Shown: piece by piece, positions 45,676 to 55,524 of the stretch | Layout of the letters: each line of letters opens with the position of its first letter | Numbering within the stretch: position 1 is the stretch's first letter | From: Synechococcus sp. M16CYN | GTDB taxonomy: Bacteria; Cyanobacteriota; Cyanobacteriia; PCC-6307; Cyanobiaceae | DNA: 64,000 nt | NCBI RefSeq assembly: GCF_040371545.1 | Contig: NZ_AP029048.1 | Location: 806,001 to 870,000 of the forward strand | Reading direction: 5' to 3' | Position numbers and translations under genes: made by a program | Notes under the pieces: model-generated | The model's input: only the letters and a program-made list of their open reading frames with translations | Database searches by the model: none | Told to the model about the DNA's origin: nothing

Positions 45676-46737
45676 ATGAGCGGCAAAAACGGGGCCAAAA
45701 GAGGGTTAGGTCTACTAATAACACCTTGGCAAAGACCATTCAGCGCTCTTGCCATCCTTATTATAGTTGGCACCATCGGCTACCGACTCACTGAAGGTTG
45801 GGATTGGGGTGATTGCATCTGGATGGTGTTAATCACCGTCAGTACAATCGGGTACGGCGAGGTAGAAACCCTCTCCCCACAAGGACGCTTGGTAACTGTT
45901 TTGATCGTGGTTGGTGGGCTCGTTGTCGTCCAGCTTGCGATTCAGCGGGTGCTGGGATTGAAAGAATCCGGTTACTTTCACAGACTACAGAAGCTTCACC
46001 TTCATCGCATGCTGGAGCTCATGCACAATCATGTCATCCTCTGCGGCTATGGACGTATCGGTCAGGAGATTGCTGCTCAACTATTAAGGTATAACGTTCC
46101 ATTTGTGGTCATTGAAACGGATTCGAATCGTCGGGATGTGGCTGAATCTAAAGGGTTCAAGGTGCTACAGGCCGATGCAACGCTTGACGAAACACTTCTC
46201 GAAGCAGGATTGAAGCGCTGCAAAAGTCTCATAGCGGCTCTTCCAGGAGATGCTTCCAATTTATACATTGTTCTCAGCGCCAGGGATCTGTGTCCAGACT
46301 GTCGCCTTGTTGCACGGGCCAGCAGCGATGAAGCTACAGCCAAACTGCGATTGGCTGGAGCTTCGGCGGTTGTAAACCATCACGTGGCAGGCGGTCGAGT
46401 GATGGCCACCTCCGCTCTCCGCCCATTGGCACTCGATTTTATGGAACTTCTAGTAGGATCCGACCATGAAATCGAAGAGTTCCAACTCAATCATAAACCT
46501 CAACATCTCTGCAAAATCTATGGCCGCAGTTTAGCTGAGCTCGAACTTGGTCGACGCAGCGGAGCGATGGTGCTTGCGATCCTTGATCAAGGAAGATTGA
46601 TCGCAAACCCAGGCAGTCACATACGGTTGGGTCCAGGCCAACTGCTGATCGTACTCGGCAGTCAACCACAGCTCTCCCGATTTCAGGATTTGCTCGGTGA
46701 GGCAGTAGACAGCGTTACAACAACAGTACCGAGTTGA
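45676..46737 (+). CDS. Potassium channel with RCK/TrkA domains
   Basis: A 353-residue protein. Two helices flank a pore loop with the selectivity filter VSTIGYGEVETLS (about 56-68). A RossmannRCK domain follows (HVILCGYGRIGQEIAAQLL, about 114-132, NAD-binding GxGxxG) with a conserved E.D pattern, then a TrkA-C domain at the C-terminus (LGRRSGAMVLAILDQGRLIA). This architecture matches KtrA-gated or MthK-like channels. It probably mediates K+ flux at the plasma membrane. The filter is TIGYGE rather than TVGYGD. Its stop directly abuts the region before fabG. Confidence 0.9.
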   Translation: MSGKNGAKRGLGLLITPWQRPFSALAILIIVGTIGYRLTEGWDWGDCIWMVLITVSTIGYGEVETLSPQGRLVTVLIVVGGLVVVQLAIQRVLGLKESGYFHRLQKLHLHRMLELMHNHVILCGYGRIGQEIAAQLLRYNVPFVVIETDSNRRDVAESKGFKVLQADATLDETLLEAGLKRCKSLIAALPGDASNLYIVLSARDLCPDCRLVARASSDEATAKLRLAGASAVVNHHVAGGRVMATSALRPLALDFMELLVGSDHEIEEFQLNHKPQHLCKIYGRSLAELELGRRSGAMVLAILDQGRLIANPGSHIRLGPGQLLIVLGSQPQLSRFQDLLGEAVDSVTTTVPS

Positions 46738-47538
<801 letters not shown>

Positions 47539-47542
47539 AATC

Positions 47543-47719
47543 TTAAAAATCCAGTGGTTTGGCCAGCTTCTCACGAAGACGACGTATCCGCTTAAGCAGT
47601 TGCAAACGGCGTCGCCGTGCTGTAGCAGTTAGAAAAATACGCAACGGCACATAGATAAAAGCCATGGAGGCAGCGAGGCCTGCCATCAGCACAAAGAACA
47701 GCGCTCTGGAATCAGACAT
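47543..47719 (-). CDS. Small membrane protein with basic C-terminus, 58 residues
   Basis: The minus strand from ATG 47717-47719 to TAA 47543-47545 encodes 58 residues: MSDSRALFFVLMAGLAASMA, then FIYVPLRIFLTATARRRRLQ, then LLKRIRRLREKLAKPLDF. A single hydrophobic helix is followed by a highly basic amphipathic tail. This is typical of small conserved cyanobacterial membrane proteins of unknown function, and it is free of stops throughout. It is convergent with fabG and divergent from groL. Confidence 0.72.
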   Translation of the reverse strand: MSDSRALFFVLMAGLAASMAFIYVPLRIFLTATARRRRLQLLKRIRRLREKLAKPLDF

Positions 47720-47850
47720 GCGCAGACCCTAAATAAGATCGGGAGTGCAGGGCACATCAGGGACCTTCAGTATTCGGCTATCCCCACCAGAGTCCCCCTC
47801 ATGAATGACTACGGCTCTATGGGACAGTGGCGGCTGGCTGAGTTGCCATC

Positions 47851-49578
47851 ATGGCCAAACTTGTTTCCTTCTCTGACGAATCTCGCAGCTCAATTGAGCG
47901 TGGTGTTGATGCTTTAGCGAATGCCGTTCGCGTGACCATCGGGCCCCGGGGGCGAAACGTGGTTCTCGAGAAAAAGTTTGGTGCCCCAGACATCGTAAAT
48001 GATGGTGACACCATTGCTCGCGATATTGAGCTCGAAGATCCTTTCGAAAATCTTGGTGCTAAGTTGATGCAACAGGTGGCGTCTAAGACTAAGGATAAGG
48101 CTGGAGACGGGACAACTACAGCGACCGTGCTTGCCCAAGCCATGGTGCATGAGGGACTTCGCAATACGGCAGCTGGGGCTAGCTCCGTAGAATTACGTCG
48201 CGGTATGGAAAAAGCTGCGGCTCAAATTGTCGCCGGTCTAACAAATCGAAGTCAGGCAATTGCTAGTGACACAATCCAACAAGTGGCCACAGTGAGCTCT
48301 GGCGGTGATGAAGAGGTTGGTCGCATGATCGCTGAAGCCATGGATCGGGTCAGCACTGACGGAGTCATCACAGTTGAGGAGTCCAAGTCACTGGCTACAG
48401 AGGTAGAGGTCACTGAAGGTATGGCCTTTGATCGAGGCTACAGCTCCCCCTACTTCGTCACTGATACAGACCGTCAGGTCTGTGAATTCGAGAATCCACT
48501 CATCTTGCTGACTGATCGAAAGATCAGCAACGTTAACGATATTGTTCCAGTTCTTGAAACGGTTCAGAAGAGTGGTTCTCCTCTACTGATCCTTGCGGAG
48601 GAAGTGGAGGGTGAGGCACTTGCCACTCTCGTGATGAACAAGAATCGCGGTGTTCTTCAGGTAGCTGCTGTACGTGCCCCTTCTTTTGGGGAACGACGTA
48701 AAGCAACTCTGTCTGATATTGCTGTTCTCACGGGTGGCATCCTGATCAGTGAAGATCAAGCAATGACTCTCGACAAGGTAGCTCTGGACGATCTTGGTCA
48801 CGCTCGCAGGGTAACTATCAGCAAGGAGAGCACTACCATCGTCGCCAACGACGACTACCGTAAGGCTGTTGGTAAACGTGTTGCAGCGATTAGGCGCGAA
48901 CTCGATGTCACAGAATCTGACTACGACCGCGAAAAACTTAATGAGCGGATCGCCAAGCTTGGTGGCGGAGTAGCTGTTATCAAGGTTGGTGCCGCGACTG
49001 AAACCGAGCTGAGAAACCGAAAGCTTAGAATCGAGGATGCTCTCAACGCCACCCGTGCAGCGGTAGAAGAAGGCATCGTTGCTGGTGGTGGAAGCACACT
49101 TTTGCAATTGGCCGAAGATCTCAACAGCTTGGCGGCTAAACTGGACGGTGATCAGCGCACCGGCGTGGAAATCGTGCAACGATCCCTTACTGCACCCATT
49201 CATCAGATAGCTACTAATGCAGGGCACAATGGTGACGTGGTGATTGAGACCATGCGTCAAAGTGGTAAAGGATTTAATGCCCTCAGTGGTGATTACGAAG
49301 ATTTAACAAAGACTGGCATTGTGGATGCGACGAAAGTCGTGCGTTTAGCTGTTCAAGACGCAGTGTCTATCGCCTCTTTGCTTGTGACAACAGAAGTTGC
49401 AATTGCAGACAAACCAGAACCCGAGGCTGCTGCTGGCTCCTCCAGTGGAGACGACCCCATGGGCGGAGGTATGGGAGGTATGCCTGGTATGGGAGGTATG
49501 GGAGGTATGCCTGGTATGGGAGGTATGGGAGGTATGCCTGGTATGGGAGGTATGGGAGGTATGCCTGGTATGATGTAA
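47851..49578 (+). CDS. groL: 60 kDa chaperonin GroEL, stand-alone (GroL2-type)
   Basis: A 575-residue group I chaperonin. Conserved motifs are [20 protein letters not shown], the ATP site [20 protein letters not shown] (DGTTT) and the apical-domain hinge segments. No groES precedes it, so this is the second, separate groL type common in cyanobacteria. I saw no CIRCE inverted repeat (TTAGCACTC-N9-GAGTGCTAA) in the 130 bases upstream, so HrcA control is not indicated. The C-terminal Gly-Gly-Met tail is unusually long and built from a perfect repeat (listed separately). The gene stop touches the convergent nanE stop. Confidence 0.97.
   Translation: MAKLVSFSDESRSSIERGVDALANAVRVTIGPRGRNVVLEKKFGAPDIVNDGDTIARDIELEDPFENLGAKLMQQVASKTKDKAGDGTTTATVLAQAMVHEGLRNTAAGASSVELRRGMEKAAAQIVAGLTNRSQAIASDTIQQVATVSSGGDEEVGRMIAEAMDRVSTDGVITVEESKSLATEVEVTEGMAFDRGYSSPYFVTDTDRQVCEFENPLILLTDRKISNVNDIVPVLETVQKSGSPLLILAEEVEGEALATLVMNKNRGVLQVAAVRAPSFGERRKATLSDIAVLTGGILISEDQAMTLDKVALDDLGHARRVTISKESTTIVANDDYRKAVGKRVAAIRRELDVTESDYDREKLNERIAKLGGGVAVIKVGAATETELRNRKLRIEDALNATRAAVEEGIVAGGGSTLLQLAEDLNSLAAKLDGDQRTGVEIVQRSLTAPIHQIATNAGHNGDVVIETMRQSGKGFNALSGDYEDLTKTGIVDATKVVRLAVQDAVSIASLLVTTEVAIADKPEPEAAAGSSSGDDPMGGGMGGMPGMGGMGGMPGMGGMGGMPGMGGMGGMPGMM
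49471..49572 (+). repeat. 27-bp tandem repeat encoding GGMPGMGGM-type tail of GroEL
   Basis: An identical 18-base core (ATGGGAGGTATGCCTGGT) begins at 49471, 49498, 49525 and 49552, giving a 27-base period. The first three copies are complete units and the fourth is partial. Each unit encodes MGGMPGMGG. Synonymous positions are identical in every copy, which implies recent duplication or active homogenisation rather than selection on protein alone. The preceding copy-like unit (ATGGGCGGAGGT) is diverged. Confidence 0.95.
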
Positions 49579-50268
49579 CTAATGAGTTAGTTGGTGACAA
49601 TAGGCTGCTACTTGAAGATCCACACCTGTAATTGCAGTCCCGACGACAACATTGTCCGCTCCAGCTCTGAGAGCCGAGCGGGCTTCTGTCGGCGATTTGA
49701 TTCCTCCTTCGCAAATCAACCGGACTGATAGACCGAGGTGGCGACGTAGATCTGGCAACAGCTCTAGTCCTGGAGGTGTACGATCTGACGTTTTTTCTGT
49801 ATGACCGTATAAGGTAGTCCCAATCCAATCGCAGCCAAGCTTTGCTGCAAAAAGACCGTTTTGGACACTATCGATATCTGCCATTAGTGTGGCTTGCAGC
49901 TCGTGGCGAGCACGTTGTGTCAAATCTGCTAGTAATTGACTGTTGGGACGCCGACGATCTGTTGCGTCCAAAGCAATCACGTCAGCTCCCGCTGACCAAA
50001 CCGCTTGAATTTCTCTCCAGCCAGGCGTGATGTACACATCACTACCAGGAAAGGCGCATTTCCATAGACCAATAATCAGTGCCTTTGGACAACGGCGCCG
50101 AACAGCGCCAATATGCTCAGGGCTTTCCAAGCGCACACCAACTGCACCACTGCGTAGCGAAGCCTCGGCAATCGAAGCAATCACCTCTGGGTCACGTATA
50201 GGAGATCCCCAAGGTGCTTGTACAGAAACGATCAGCCCCTGATTAAGGACTTTAGTCGTTGGGATCAT
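49579..50268 (-). CDS. nanE: N-acetylmannosamine-6-phosphate 2-epimerase-like protein
   Basis: The 229-residue TIM-barrel protein shows NanE features: GLIVSVQAPWGSPIRDPEVI near the N-terminus, SGAVGVRLESPEHI, ALDATDRRRP, MADIDSVQNGLFAAKLGCDWIGTTLYGHT, and phosphate-binding ICEGGIKSPTEA and ADNVVVGTAIT. NanE converts ManNAc-6-P to GlcNAc-6-P. No sialic-acid or ManNAc kinase genes are near; cyanobacteria may use it for amino-sugar recycling. It ends one base from the groL stop on the other strand. The gap upstream separates it from the ABC exporter. Confidence 0.9.
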   Translation of the reverse strand: MIPTTKVLNQGLIVSVQAPWGSPIRDPEVIASIAEASLRSGAVGVRLESPEHIGAVRRRCPKALIIGLWKCAFPGSDVYITPGWREIQAVWSAGADVIALDATDRRRPNSQLLADLTQRARHELQATLMADIDSVQNGLFAAKLGCDWIGTTLYGHTEKTSDRTPPGLELLPDLRRHLGLSVRLICEGGIKSPTEARSALRAGADNVVVGTAITGVDLQVAAYCHQLTH

Positions 50269-50665
50269 GCTGACTTAAGTAGAAGTGCATCCTCAACCCG
50301 AAACAGTTGGTGGTGCAATAGAAAGCGACAGGTTTGGTAAGGGACTACTGGGCATTGGCAGGTTCTCTATAACTCACCACGACTATCCTACTTTTCTGTA
50401 ACAACAGCCAATCTCTCTGAGATGGAAGAAATGCTTACGTAAATACCGATGCCTAAGCTGGCAACTAGGCATCTCGACAGCTAATTCAAAACAATTGGCA
50501 AGCATTTTTGATAGAGGACTACTTATAGAAACGGCACACCCACGCATACGCATTAGGCAATAGATCATCCAACACTTGCTGTGTCAAGTGTTCTAGATTA
50601 GAGGTCAAAGAAGATTCTAGCAAAGCTTAAAATCAGGTTAGTGGGATGAAGGGGAAATTATAGAT
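50269..50665. other. Intergenic stretch without a supported gene
   Basis: About 400 bases between nanE and the ABC permease. A 61-codon minus frame (50383-50568) lacks any feature. I see no terminator with a clear T run and no RNA gene. It would hold the nanE promoter. Confidence 0.5.
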
Positions 50666-51520
50666 TTAGGAGAGCTTGCGATTAAGCAGAGGACGAGTTA
50701 AGAGAAATAACCCGATGGCAAAAACCGATAGGACTAGCAAACAGGTTTGGCCTGTGAGATTTCCGTAGGGAGCCTCAAGAATAACCTCCGAAAGGTTAAG
50801 AGGACCACGATAGGCGGCGCGTATGGGCTCTATTGCGAAGGTGAGTGGGTTTAGGACTGCAAGCCAGCCCAACCAAACTGGCATAAAAGACAAGGGTGCG
50901 AGCGCCGTGCTTGCAAAGAGTAACGGCAGATTCACTACGAAAATTACCGCAATTAATTCTATATGCCCAGGAAGTGCAAAGGCCAAGCCAAGACTCAACG
51001 CTGTTACAGCGAGGATTAACAGTAACAGTGTAGCCATCACTAGGATAAGGCCAACTCCGCCAGGCCAACCGTATCCAAGGTATTTTGCGGTGACCATGAT
51101 AGCTAGGCTCTGGAACAAGCTCAGAGCTGTGATGTAAATCACCGAAGCCAGTACGATTGAAGTACGGCTTCGCAATGGGGCTACCAACAGTCGATTCAGG
51201 AAGCCGAACTCTCGGTCAAACATCACGGGAAGCCCAGCGTTTAGAGCTCCACTGAATGCGGTAAACGCAACGACTCCGGCACCGAGAAAGCTTCCATAAC
51301 TCATCCCGTCAGGCAGCAGTCCCTCCGGTGCATTAGCGAATAGCGCACCAAACAGAACCAACCAAATTAATGGTTGAAGAACTCCGGCTACCAGGGTGGA
51401 GGGACGACGGGTCAACTGTAAAAACAGACGACGAGTCAAGGCTATAGTCTCCTGGGTGAGTTCCGCCAAAGCCCTAGGGGCTTGAGCTGACGTGGCTACA
51501 GGGGAAAGTGGGGAGTTCAT
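50666..51520 (-). CDS. ABC-2 type transporter permease
   Basis: From the ATG at 51520 the product is 284 residues with six hydrophobic helices. The ABC-2 signature is visible in FLQLTRRPSTLVAGVLQPLIWLVLFG, FDREFGFLNRLLVAPLRSRTS (about 118-138) and FVVNLPLLFASTALAPLSFMP. With the adjacent ATPase it forms a DrrAB/NodIJ-like exporter. The substrate is not known; its linkage to ctaA-ctaB in marine Synechococcus-type genomes may be only positional. The start is chosen to lie just after the ATPase stop (13-base gap). Confidence 0.9.
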   Translation of the reverse strand: MNSPLSPVATSAQAPRALAELTQETIALTRRLFLQLTRRPSTLVAGVLQPLIWLVLFGALFANAPEGLLPDGMSYGSFLGAGVVAFTAFSGALNAGLPVMFDREFGFLNRLLVAPLRSRTSIVLASVIYITALSLFQSLAIMVTAKYLGYGWPGGVGLILVMATLLLLILAVTALSLGLAFALPGHIELIAVIFVVNLPLLFASTALAPLSFMPVWLGWLAVLNPLTFAIEPIRAAYRGPLNLSEVILEAPYGNLTGQTCLLVLSVFAIGLFLLTRPLLNRKLS

Positions 51521-51533
51521 TAATTCAGACTCA

Positions 51534-52544
51534 TCACATGGATTGACGCTTTTCTTGCTTGATATCTCGCTGCCCAGCAATGGCTAGTTCGGCGTCCATC
51601 AGGGTGCATCCAGTTGCTTGAAGGTAAACGTCATCAAGGCTGGGACGACTTTGGGTCAAAGCAAATATGGAAATACCAGCACTGTTAAGCGAATGACGTA
51701 GGCGCTCGATCACCAACTCACCCTCAATGACCAAGTTTAACGAAAAACCTTGGGCACGGTTGATTACGACCTGACGCACGCCCTCGACTGATTTAAGGAT
51801 GGCACAGACACGTGCCGCTTCCTGAGCATCGCTGAATTCACGGATCCGGAGAGTGACGCGGTCCCCTCCCAAGCATTGCTTTAACGCCGCAGGAGTACCT
51901 TCAGCAATCACAGTTCCGGCATCTATGATCGCTATTCGATCGGCTAAGGCTTCAATTTCCTCAAGATAGTGACTACTTAGCAGAACGCTAGTGCCATCCT
52001 CAACCAGCTGATTCAATAACTGCCAGATTACGCTACGGCTTTCAATATCAAGGCCTACAGTGGGCTCATCCAGCACTAGAAGCCGCGGACGATGCAAAAG
52101 GCCGGCGGCTAGATCTAAACGCCGCCGCATTCCACCAGAGTACGTACCGCAGCGGCGATCAATCCACGGCTTCATGTTGAGTCGGTCAATTAAAGCATCA
52201 ATCTGATAATCACGGTCTCGCCGCTTCAGATGATATATATCTCCTTGGAATTGTAGGAGCTCACGACCGCTAAGAACTTTATCAATCGCTACTTCCTGGG
52301 CGACATAACCCAGCAAACAGCGAACCTCTTTTGGATTTTGCAGAGCATCCACGCCAGCCACGTGCACAGAACCACTGTCGGGAGATAAAAGGGTGGTAAG
52401 GATACGCAACACAGTGGTTTTTCCAGCTCCGTTAGGACCGAGCAACCCATAAAGACAAGCTTCCGGGACAGTCATATCAAGATTGCTGAGGGCACTTACC
52501 GCTCCATAGGTTTTGGAGAGCTGCCTCAACTCAATCATCGCCAT
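51534..52544 (-). CDS. ABC-2 type transporter ATPase
   Basis: The 336-residue DrrA-like ATPase has Walker A GPNGAGKTTVLRI (about 36-48), the ABC signature YSGGMRRRLDLAAGL (about 135-149), Walker B LLVLDEPTVGLD (about 155-166) and the H-loop LLSSHYLEEIEALADR. The C-terminal extension (about 220-320) is typical of DrrA subfamily proteins. It couples ATP hydrolysis to export through the permease encoded directly downstream. It lies 40 bases after ctaB, so it is likely transcribed with ctaA-ctaB. Confidence 0.94.
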   Translation of the reverse strand: MAMIELRQLSKTYGAVSALSNLDMTVPEACLYGLLGPNGAGKTTVLRILTTLLSPDSGSVHVAGVDALQNPKEVRCLLGYVAQEVAIDKVLSGRELLQFQGDIYHLKRRDRDYQIDALIDRLNMKPWIDRRCGTYSGGMRRRLDLAAGLLHRPRLLVLDEPTVGLDIESRSVIWQLLNQLVEDGTSVLLSSHYLEEIEALADRIAIIDAGTVIAEGTPAALKQCLGGDRVTLRIREFSDAQEAARVCAILKSVEGVRQVVINRAQGFSLNLVIEGELVIERLRHSLNSAGISIFALTQSRPSLDDVYLQATGCTLMDAELAIAGQRDIKQEKRQSM

Positions 52545-52584
52545 CGGGCAACATCGGGGTCATGGACCTGAATCAATCTGAACT

Positions 52585-53577
52585 CTAGAGAGGACTCAGA
52601 TAGGGCCTATATACATTCAGTATAAAAATTACCTGCTGATCGAGCCGAGCGACCAAATCTAATCGGCTCAATATAAGAAGGAGACAAATACCGAATAGAT
52701 AAAGGATTGACCAGCGGAAGAGGTTCTTGGCATTAGTCAGGCTGCCAGAATCAGCCTCCAAACGATGCACCAACTGCAGCAAGCGGCCGTTGTAAGGCAA
52801 CAACATTAGGCCATAAAAAATGCCACCGGTGGGAAGCGCCAGAATCCCAAATCCACTTAAGAGAGCTGTGGCCCAGCCATACCGACTGATCGCTTTTGCT
52901 GTTACAACAGGCCCCCTCACCGAAGGCAGCATCGGAATTCCCACAGCGCGGTAGTCTTCCCGTAGTAATAACGCCAGAGCCCAGAAGTGAGCAGGAGTCC
53001 AAACCATAACCAATGCAAACAACCACCATCCACTTAGGCCGATATGCCCTGTTGCTGCTGCAGCACCGACCAGGGGTGGAATCGCTCCTGCAAGGCCACC
53101 GATAACAATGTTTTGTGTGGTTCGCGGTTTGAGTAGAGCTGTATAGAGCAGCACATAAATGCAAAGACCCAAAAGAGATAAGCCTGCAGCAAGACAGTTC
53201 ACGCCACTTATCAAAAGCATTGCTGCTGCTAGCGTGCAAGCGATGGCCCCAGTGAATGCGGTAGTTGGAGATAGGCGTCCCGATGGCAACGCACGGTCGC
53301 TTGTACGGTTCATTCGGCTATCCAGATCTTGTTCCCATAGGCAATTCAGAACTCCGGCGGCAGCCGAAGCCAAAGCGCCACCGCCAAGGGTGCACACCAA
53401 ACGAGGGGAAGAAAGTGGCCACCCTTCGGTCAAGGCCATTCCGGCCAGTGTGGTAGCTAAAAGAAGTGGGATGAGTCGCGGTTTGGCGACCTCCAGCCAG
53501 GCCGGAAGCTTTACACGCTTGCGAGACGGTACAATTTCTGCTCTGGTGAAACTAGCGGTCGTGGTTACTTCAGCCAT
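52585..53577 (-). CDS. ctaB: Protoheme IX farnesyltransferase (heme O synthase)
   Basis: Attaches farnesyl to heme B, the first step to heme A for cytochrome c oxidase. The UbiA-type motif [20 protein letters not shown] (about 77-96) and the second Asp-rich region [17 protein letters not shown] (about 199-215) are visible among nine hydrophobic helices, with [19 protein letters not shown] near the start. The ATG at 53577 overlaps the end of ctaA by eight bases; a start at 53607 adds ten residues ([10 protein letters not shown]) with less typical character. Length fits at about 330. Confidence 0.95.
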   Translation of the reverse strand: MAEVTTTASFTRAEIVPSRKRVKLPAWLEVAKPRLIPLLLATTLAGMALTEGWPLSSPRLVCTLGGGALASAAAGVLNCLWEQDLDSRMNRTSDRALPSGRLSPTTAFTGAIACTLAAAMLLISGVNCLAAGLSLLGLCIYVLLYTALLKPRTTQNIVIGGLAGAIPPLVGAAAATGHIGLSGWWLFALVMVWTPAHFWALALLLREDYRAVGIPMLPSVRGPVVTAKAISRYGWATALLSGFGILALPTGGIFYGLMLLPYNGRLLQLVHRLEADSGSLTNAKNLFRWSILYLFGICLLLILSRLDLVARLDQQVIFILNVYRPYLSPL

Positions 53578-54499
53578 GACAGGTCTCCAAGGTGGATCCC
53601 TCAACAATGAAGGGAGTGACGGAAGGTGGTTCAGGGCGTCGGGCCGCGAGTGCCGCCAGCACCGCTACCAAAACTGCCGCTAACAGCTGATGGGCAGTCG
53701 TGATCAGGGGCTGAGATAACCCGAAATGTAAAGTGGCTGCCCCGAGACCTGCTTGGCCAGCCAAAAGAACGACAGCTGTCGATAAGAAGGGCCATTGCTG
53801 ACGGGTCCAGCCGTCGGCAAGCAAGGCCTGGGCTACGAACAGCAACACTGCCCCTGCGACCAGTATTGCGGTGGAGCGGTGCAGTGCAACCCAATTGCAG
53901 GTATCTCCTCTGGTCAGGCAAATCTGGGTAGCCCAAGTCGTTGCTATGCGGGCACCGAACAAGCACTGGCCCATAACAGCGACCAAAGCCAGTAGAGAGA
54001 AACTACGCCACCAGAGTGGAGCAGGAATTGCAGCGGGTTGCTGCAAACACTGAGTAATTCCACTCAAGATCGCTACTAAGGTTAAAGCTAGTAGCAGATG
54101 TGCTGTAACAATCCCCGATGGCAGCAGTTGCAACACGGTGAGGGCACCGAGGCAACCCTGCAGGGCCACCATTACAACCAAGACGAAACTTACCCACGGG
54201 AGCCACCGCGGAAGTAGTCGTCTCCAAATCAGAGAAACGACTGCCAACACAAGCAATGCGATACCAACTATGAGGGCATCGAGCCTGTGAAACCACTCGA
54301 GAAACACTTGAGTGTTCATCTGCCTGTACGGCAGAAGAGTTCCATAACAGAGTGGCCAATCTGGACAGGCCAGACCAGCTTCCATTACGCGCGTCGCTCC
54401 ACCGATCACGATGAGTGCTACGAGAGCCACGACGAGATGAGCTGAGAGCCGAGCCAGCTGCTGCCGCACAATTGATAAAGTGAAAGTCGTCATCGACAA
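53570..54499 (-). CDS. ctaA: Heme A synthase (CtaA/COX15)
   Basis: Oxidises heme O to heme A. The 309-residue membrane protein has eight hydrophobic helices. Conserved elements are [21 protein letters not shown] (about 38-58), with the H/G and CPDWPLC loop, [13 protein letters not shown] (about 68-80), the heme-ligand His in [12 protein letters not shown] (about 130-141) and the C-terminal [14 protein letters not shown] and [13 protein letters not shown] helices. It faces the ctaCDE operon divergently, leaving 196 bases for promoters. ctaB follows with an overlapping start. Confidence 0.95.
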   Translation of the reverse strand: MSMTTFTLSIVRQQLARLSAHLVVALVALIVIGGATRVMEAGLACPDWPLCYGTLLPYRQMNTQVFLEWFHRLDALIVGIALLVLAVVSLIWRRLLPRWLPWVSFVLVVMVALQGCLGALTVLQLLPSGIVTAHLLLALTLVAILSGITQCLQQPAAIPAPLWWRSFSLLALVAVMGQCLFGARIATTWATQICLTRGDTCNWVALHRSTAILVAGAVLLFVAQALLADGWTRQQWPFLSTAVVLLAGQAGLGAATLHFGLSQPLITTAHQLLAAVLVAVLAALAARRPEPPSVTPFIVEGSTLETCHG

Positions 54500-54695
54500 G
54501 CTCCTATCGACGGGGTCGCCAGTGTCCTAAATGGACCGTAGCGATAGGCTGCCGTATGCCACGTTCTATGTAACGAGTGCAATATTTCTCAGCTGCCAAT
54601 GATGTACTTTTGCTGACAAAACCAATGACTTAACAATCACTTTATGGAGATAGCTGGATCTCTTTATACGCTGATAGAAGTAAGGGATTTAATTA

Positions 54696-55493
54696 GTGCA
54701 GATCCCGTCCACCATTCTTACACTTGTGCTAGGGATGGTTTTAGTCATCGGAGGATTGTGGATTGGACAAACAATCAATTTTCTGCCTACGGAAGCTAGT
54801 CTCAATGCTCTGATTTACGACCAACTTTTCCGGGTTCTTTTCACGATTGGAGCAATTTTATTTGTAGGCATTGTTGGACTCCTCGTCTTTAGCTTGATTC
54901 GTTTTCGACGAAAAAATAATTACATTGGTGATGGAGTTGCTATCGAAGGTAACCTTCCCCTAGAAATTTTCTGGACGGCGGTTCCTGCGGTTGTAGTGTT
55001 ATTTGTGGGTTTATATAGTTATGATATCTACGATCGAATGGGAGGCATAGTTCCCTTAGCTCATGACCACGTGAATGAAACACAAGAACAAAAGATTTGG
55101 GGAGGGGTTGGCTCAAGATCAATAGACTCGGAAACGGTCTCCAACGTTTTGTCAATTGAAGTAACGGCAATGCAATTCGCATTTTTATTTCACTATCCCG
55201 ATGGAAATATCACTACAGGGGAACTGCACGTTCCGGCTGATCGTACAATCACACTCCGCATGGAATCAAAAGATGTCATTCATGCTTTTTGGGTGCCTGA
55301 GTTCCGCTTAAAGCAAGACATAATTCCTGGTCAGCCAACACAACTGAGCTTCACCGCGACTCGACCAGGTCGATATCCCATTGTTTGCGCAGAACTTTGC
55401 GGTCCTTACCACGGCAGCATGCGCTCTGCGGTTGTTGTAGAAGAGCCAGATGCTTGGCAAAGCTGGTTCAGTAGTAACACGAAACTAACCTAA
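54696..55493 (+). CDS. ctaC: Cytochrome c oxidase subunit II
   Basis: Subunit II carries the binuclear CuA site that accepts electrons from cytochrome c or plastocyanin. Two N-terminal helices are followed by a cupredoxin domain. The CuA ligands are visible in DVIHAFWVPEF (about 191-201, His) and VCAELCGPYHGSM (about 229-241: Cys, Glu, Cys, His, Met). The start is a GTG at 54696. Length 265 is shorter than many subunit II proteins that carry a C-terminal heme domain, so this is a plain CuA type. Confidence 0.95.
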   Translation: MQIPSTILTLVLGMVLVIGGLWIGQTINFLPTEASLNALIYDQLFRVLFTIGAILFVGIVGLLVFSLIRFRRKNNYIGDGVAIEGNLPLEIFWTAVPAVVVLFVGLYSYDIYDRMGGIVPLAHDHVNETQEQKIWGGVGSRSIDSETVSNVLSIEVTAMQFAFLFHYPDGNITTGELHVPADRTITLRMESKDVIHAFWVPEFRLKQDIIPGQPTQLSFTATRPGRYPIVCAELCGPYHGSMRSAVVVEEPDAWQSWFSSNTKLT

Positions 55494-55524
55494 ATCATTC
55501 ACAAAACAGTTGACAATACCGGAA

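Noticed and set aside
47720-47850. CIRCE element upstream of groL
   Set aside because: I searched the spacer for the nine-base inverted repeat TTAGCACTC-N9-GAGTGCTAA; only a stray GAGTGC half-site (about 47743) was present.
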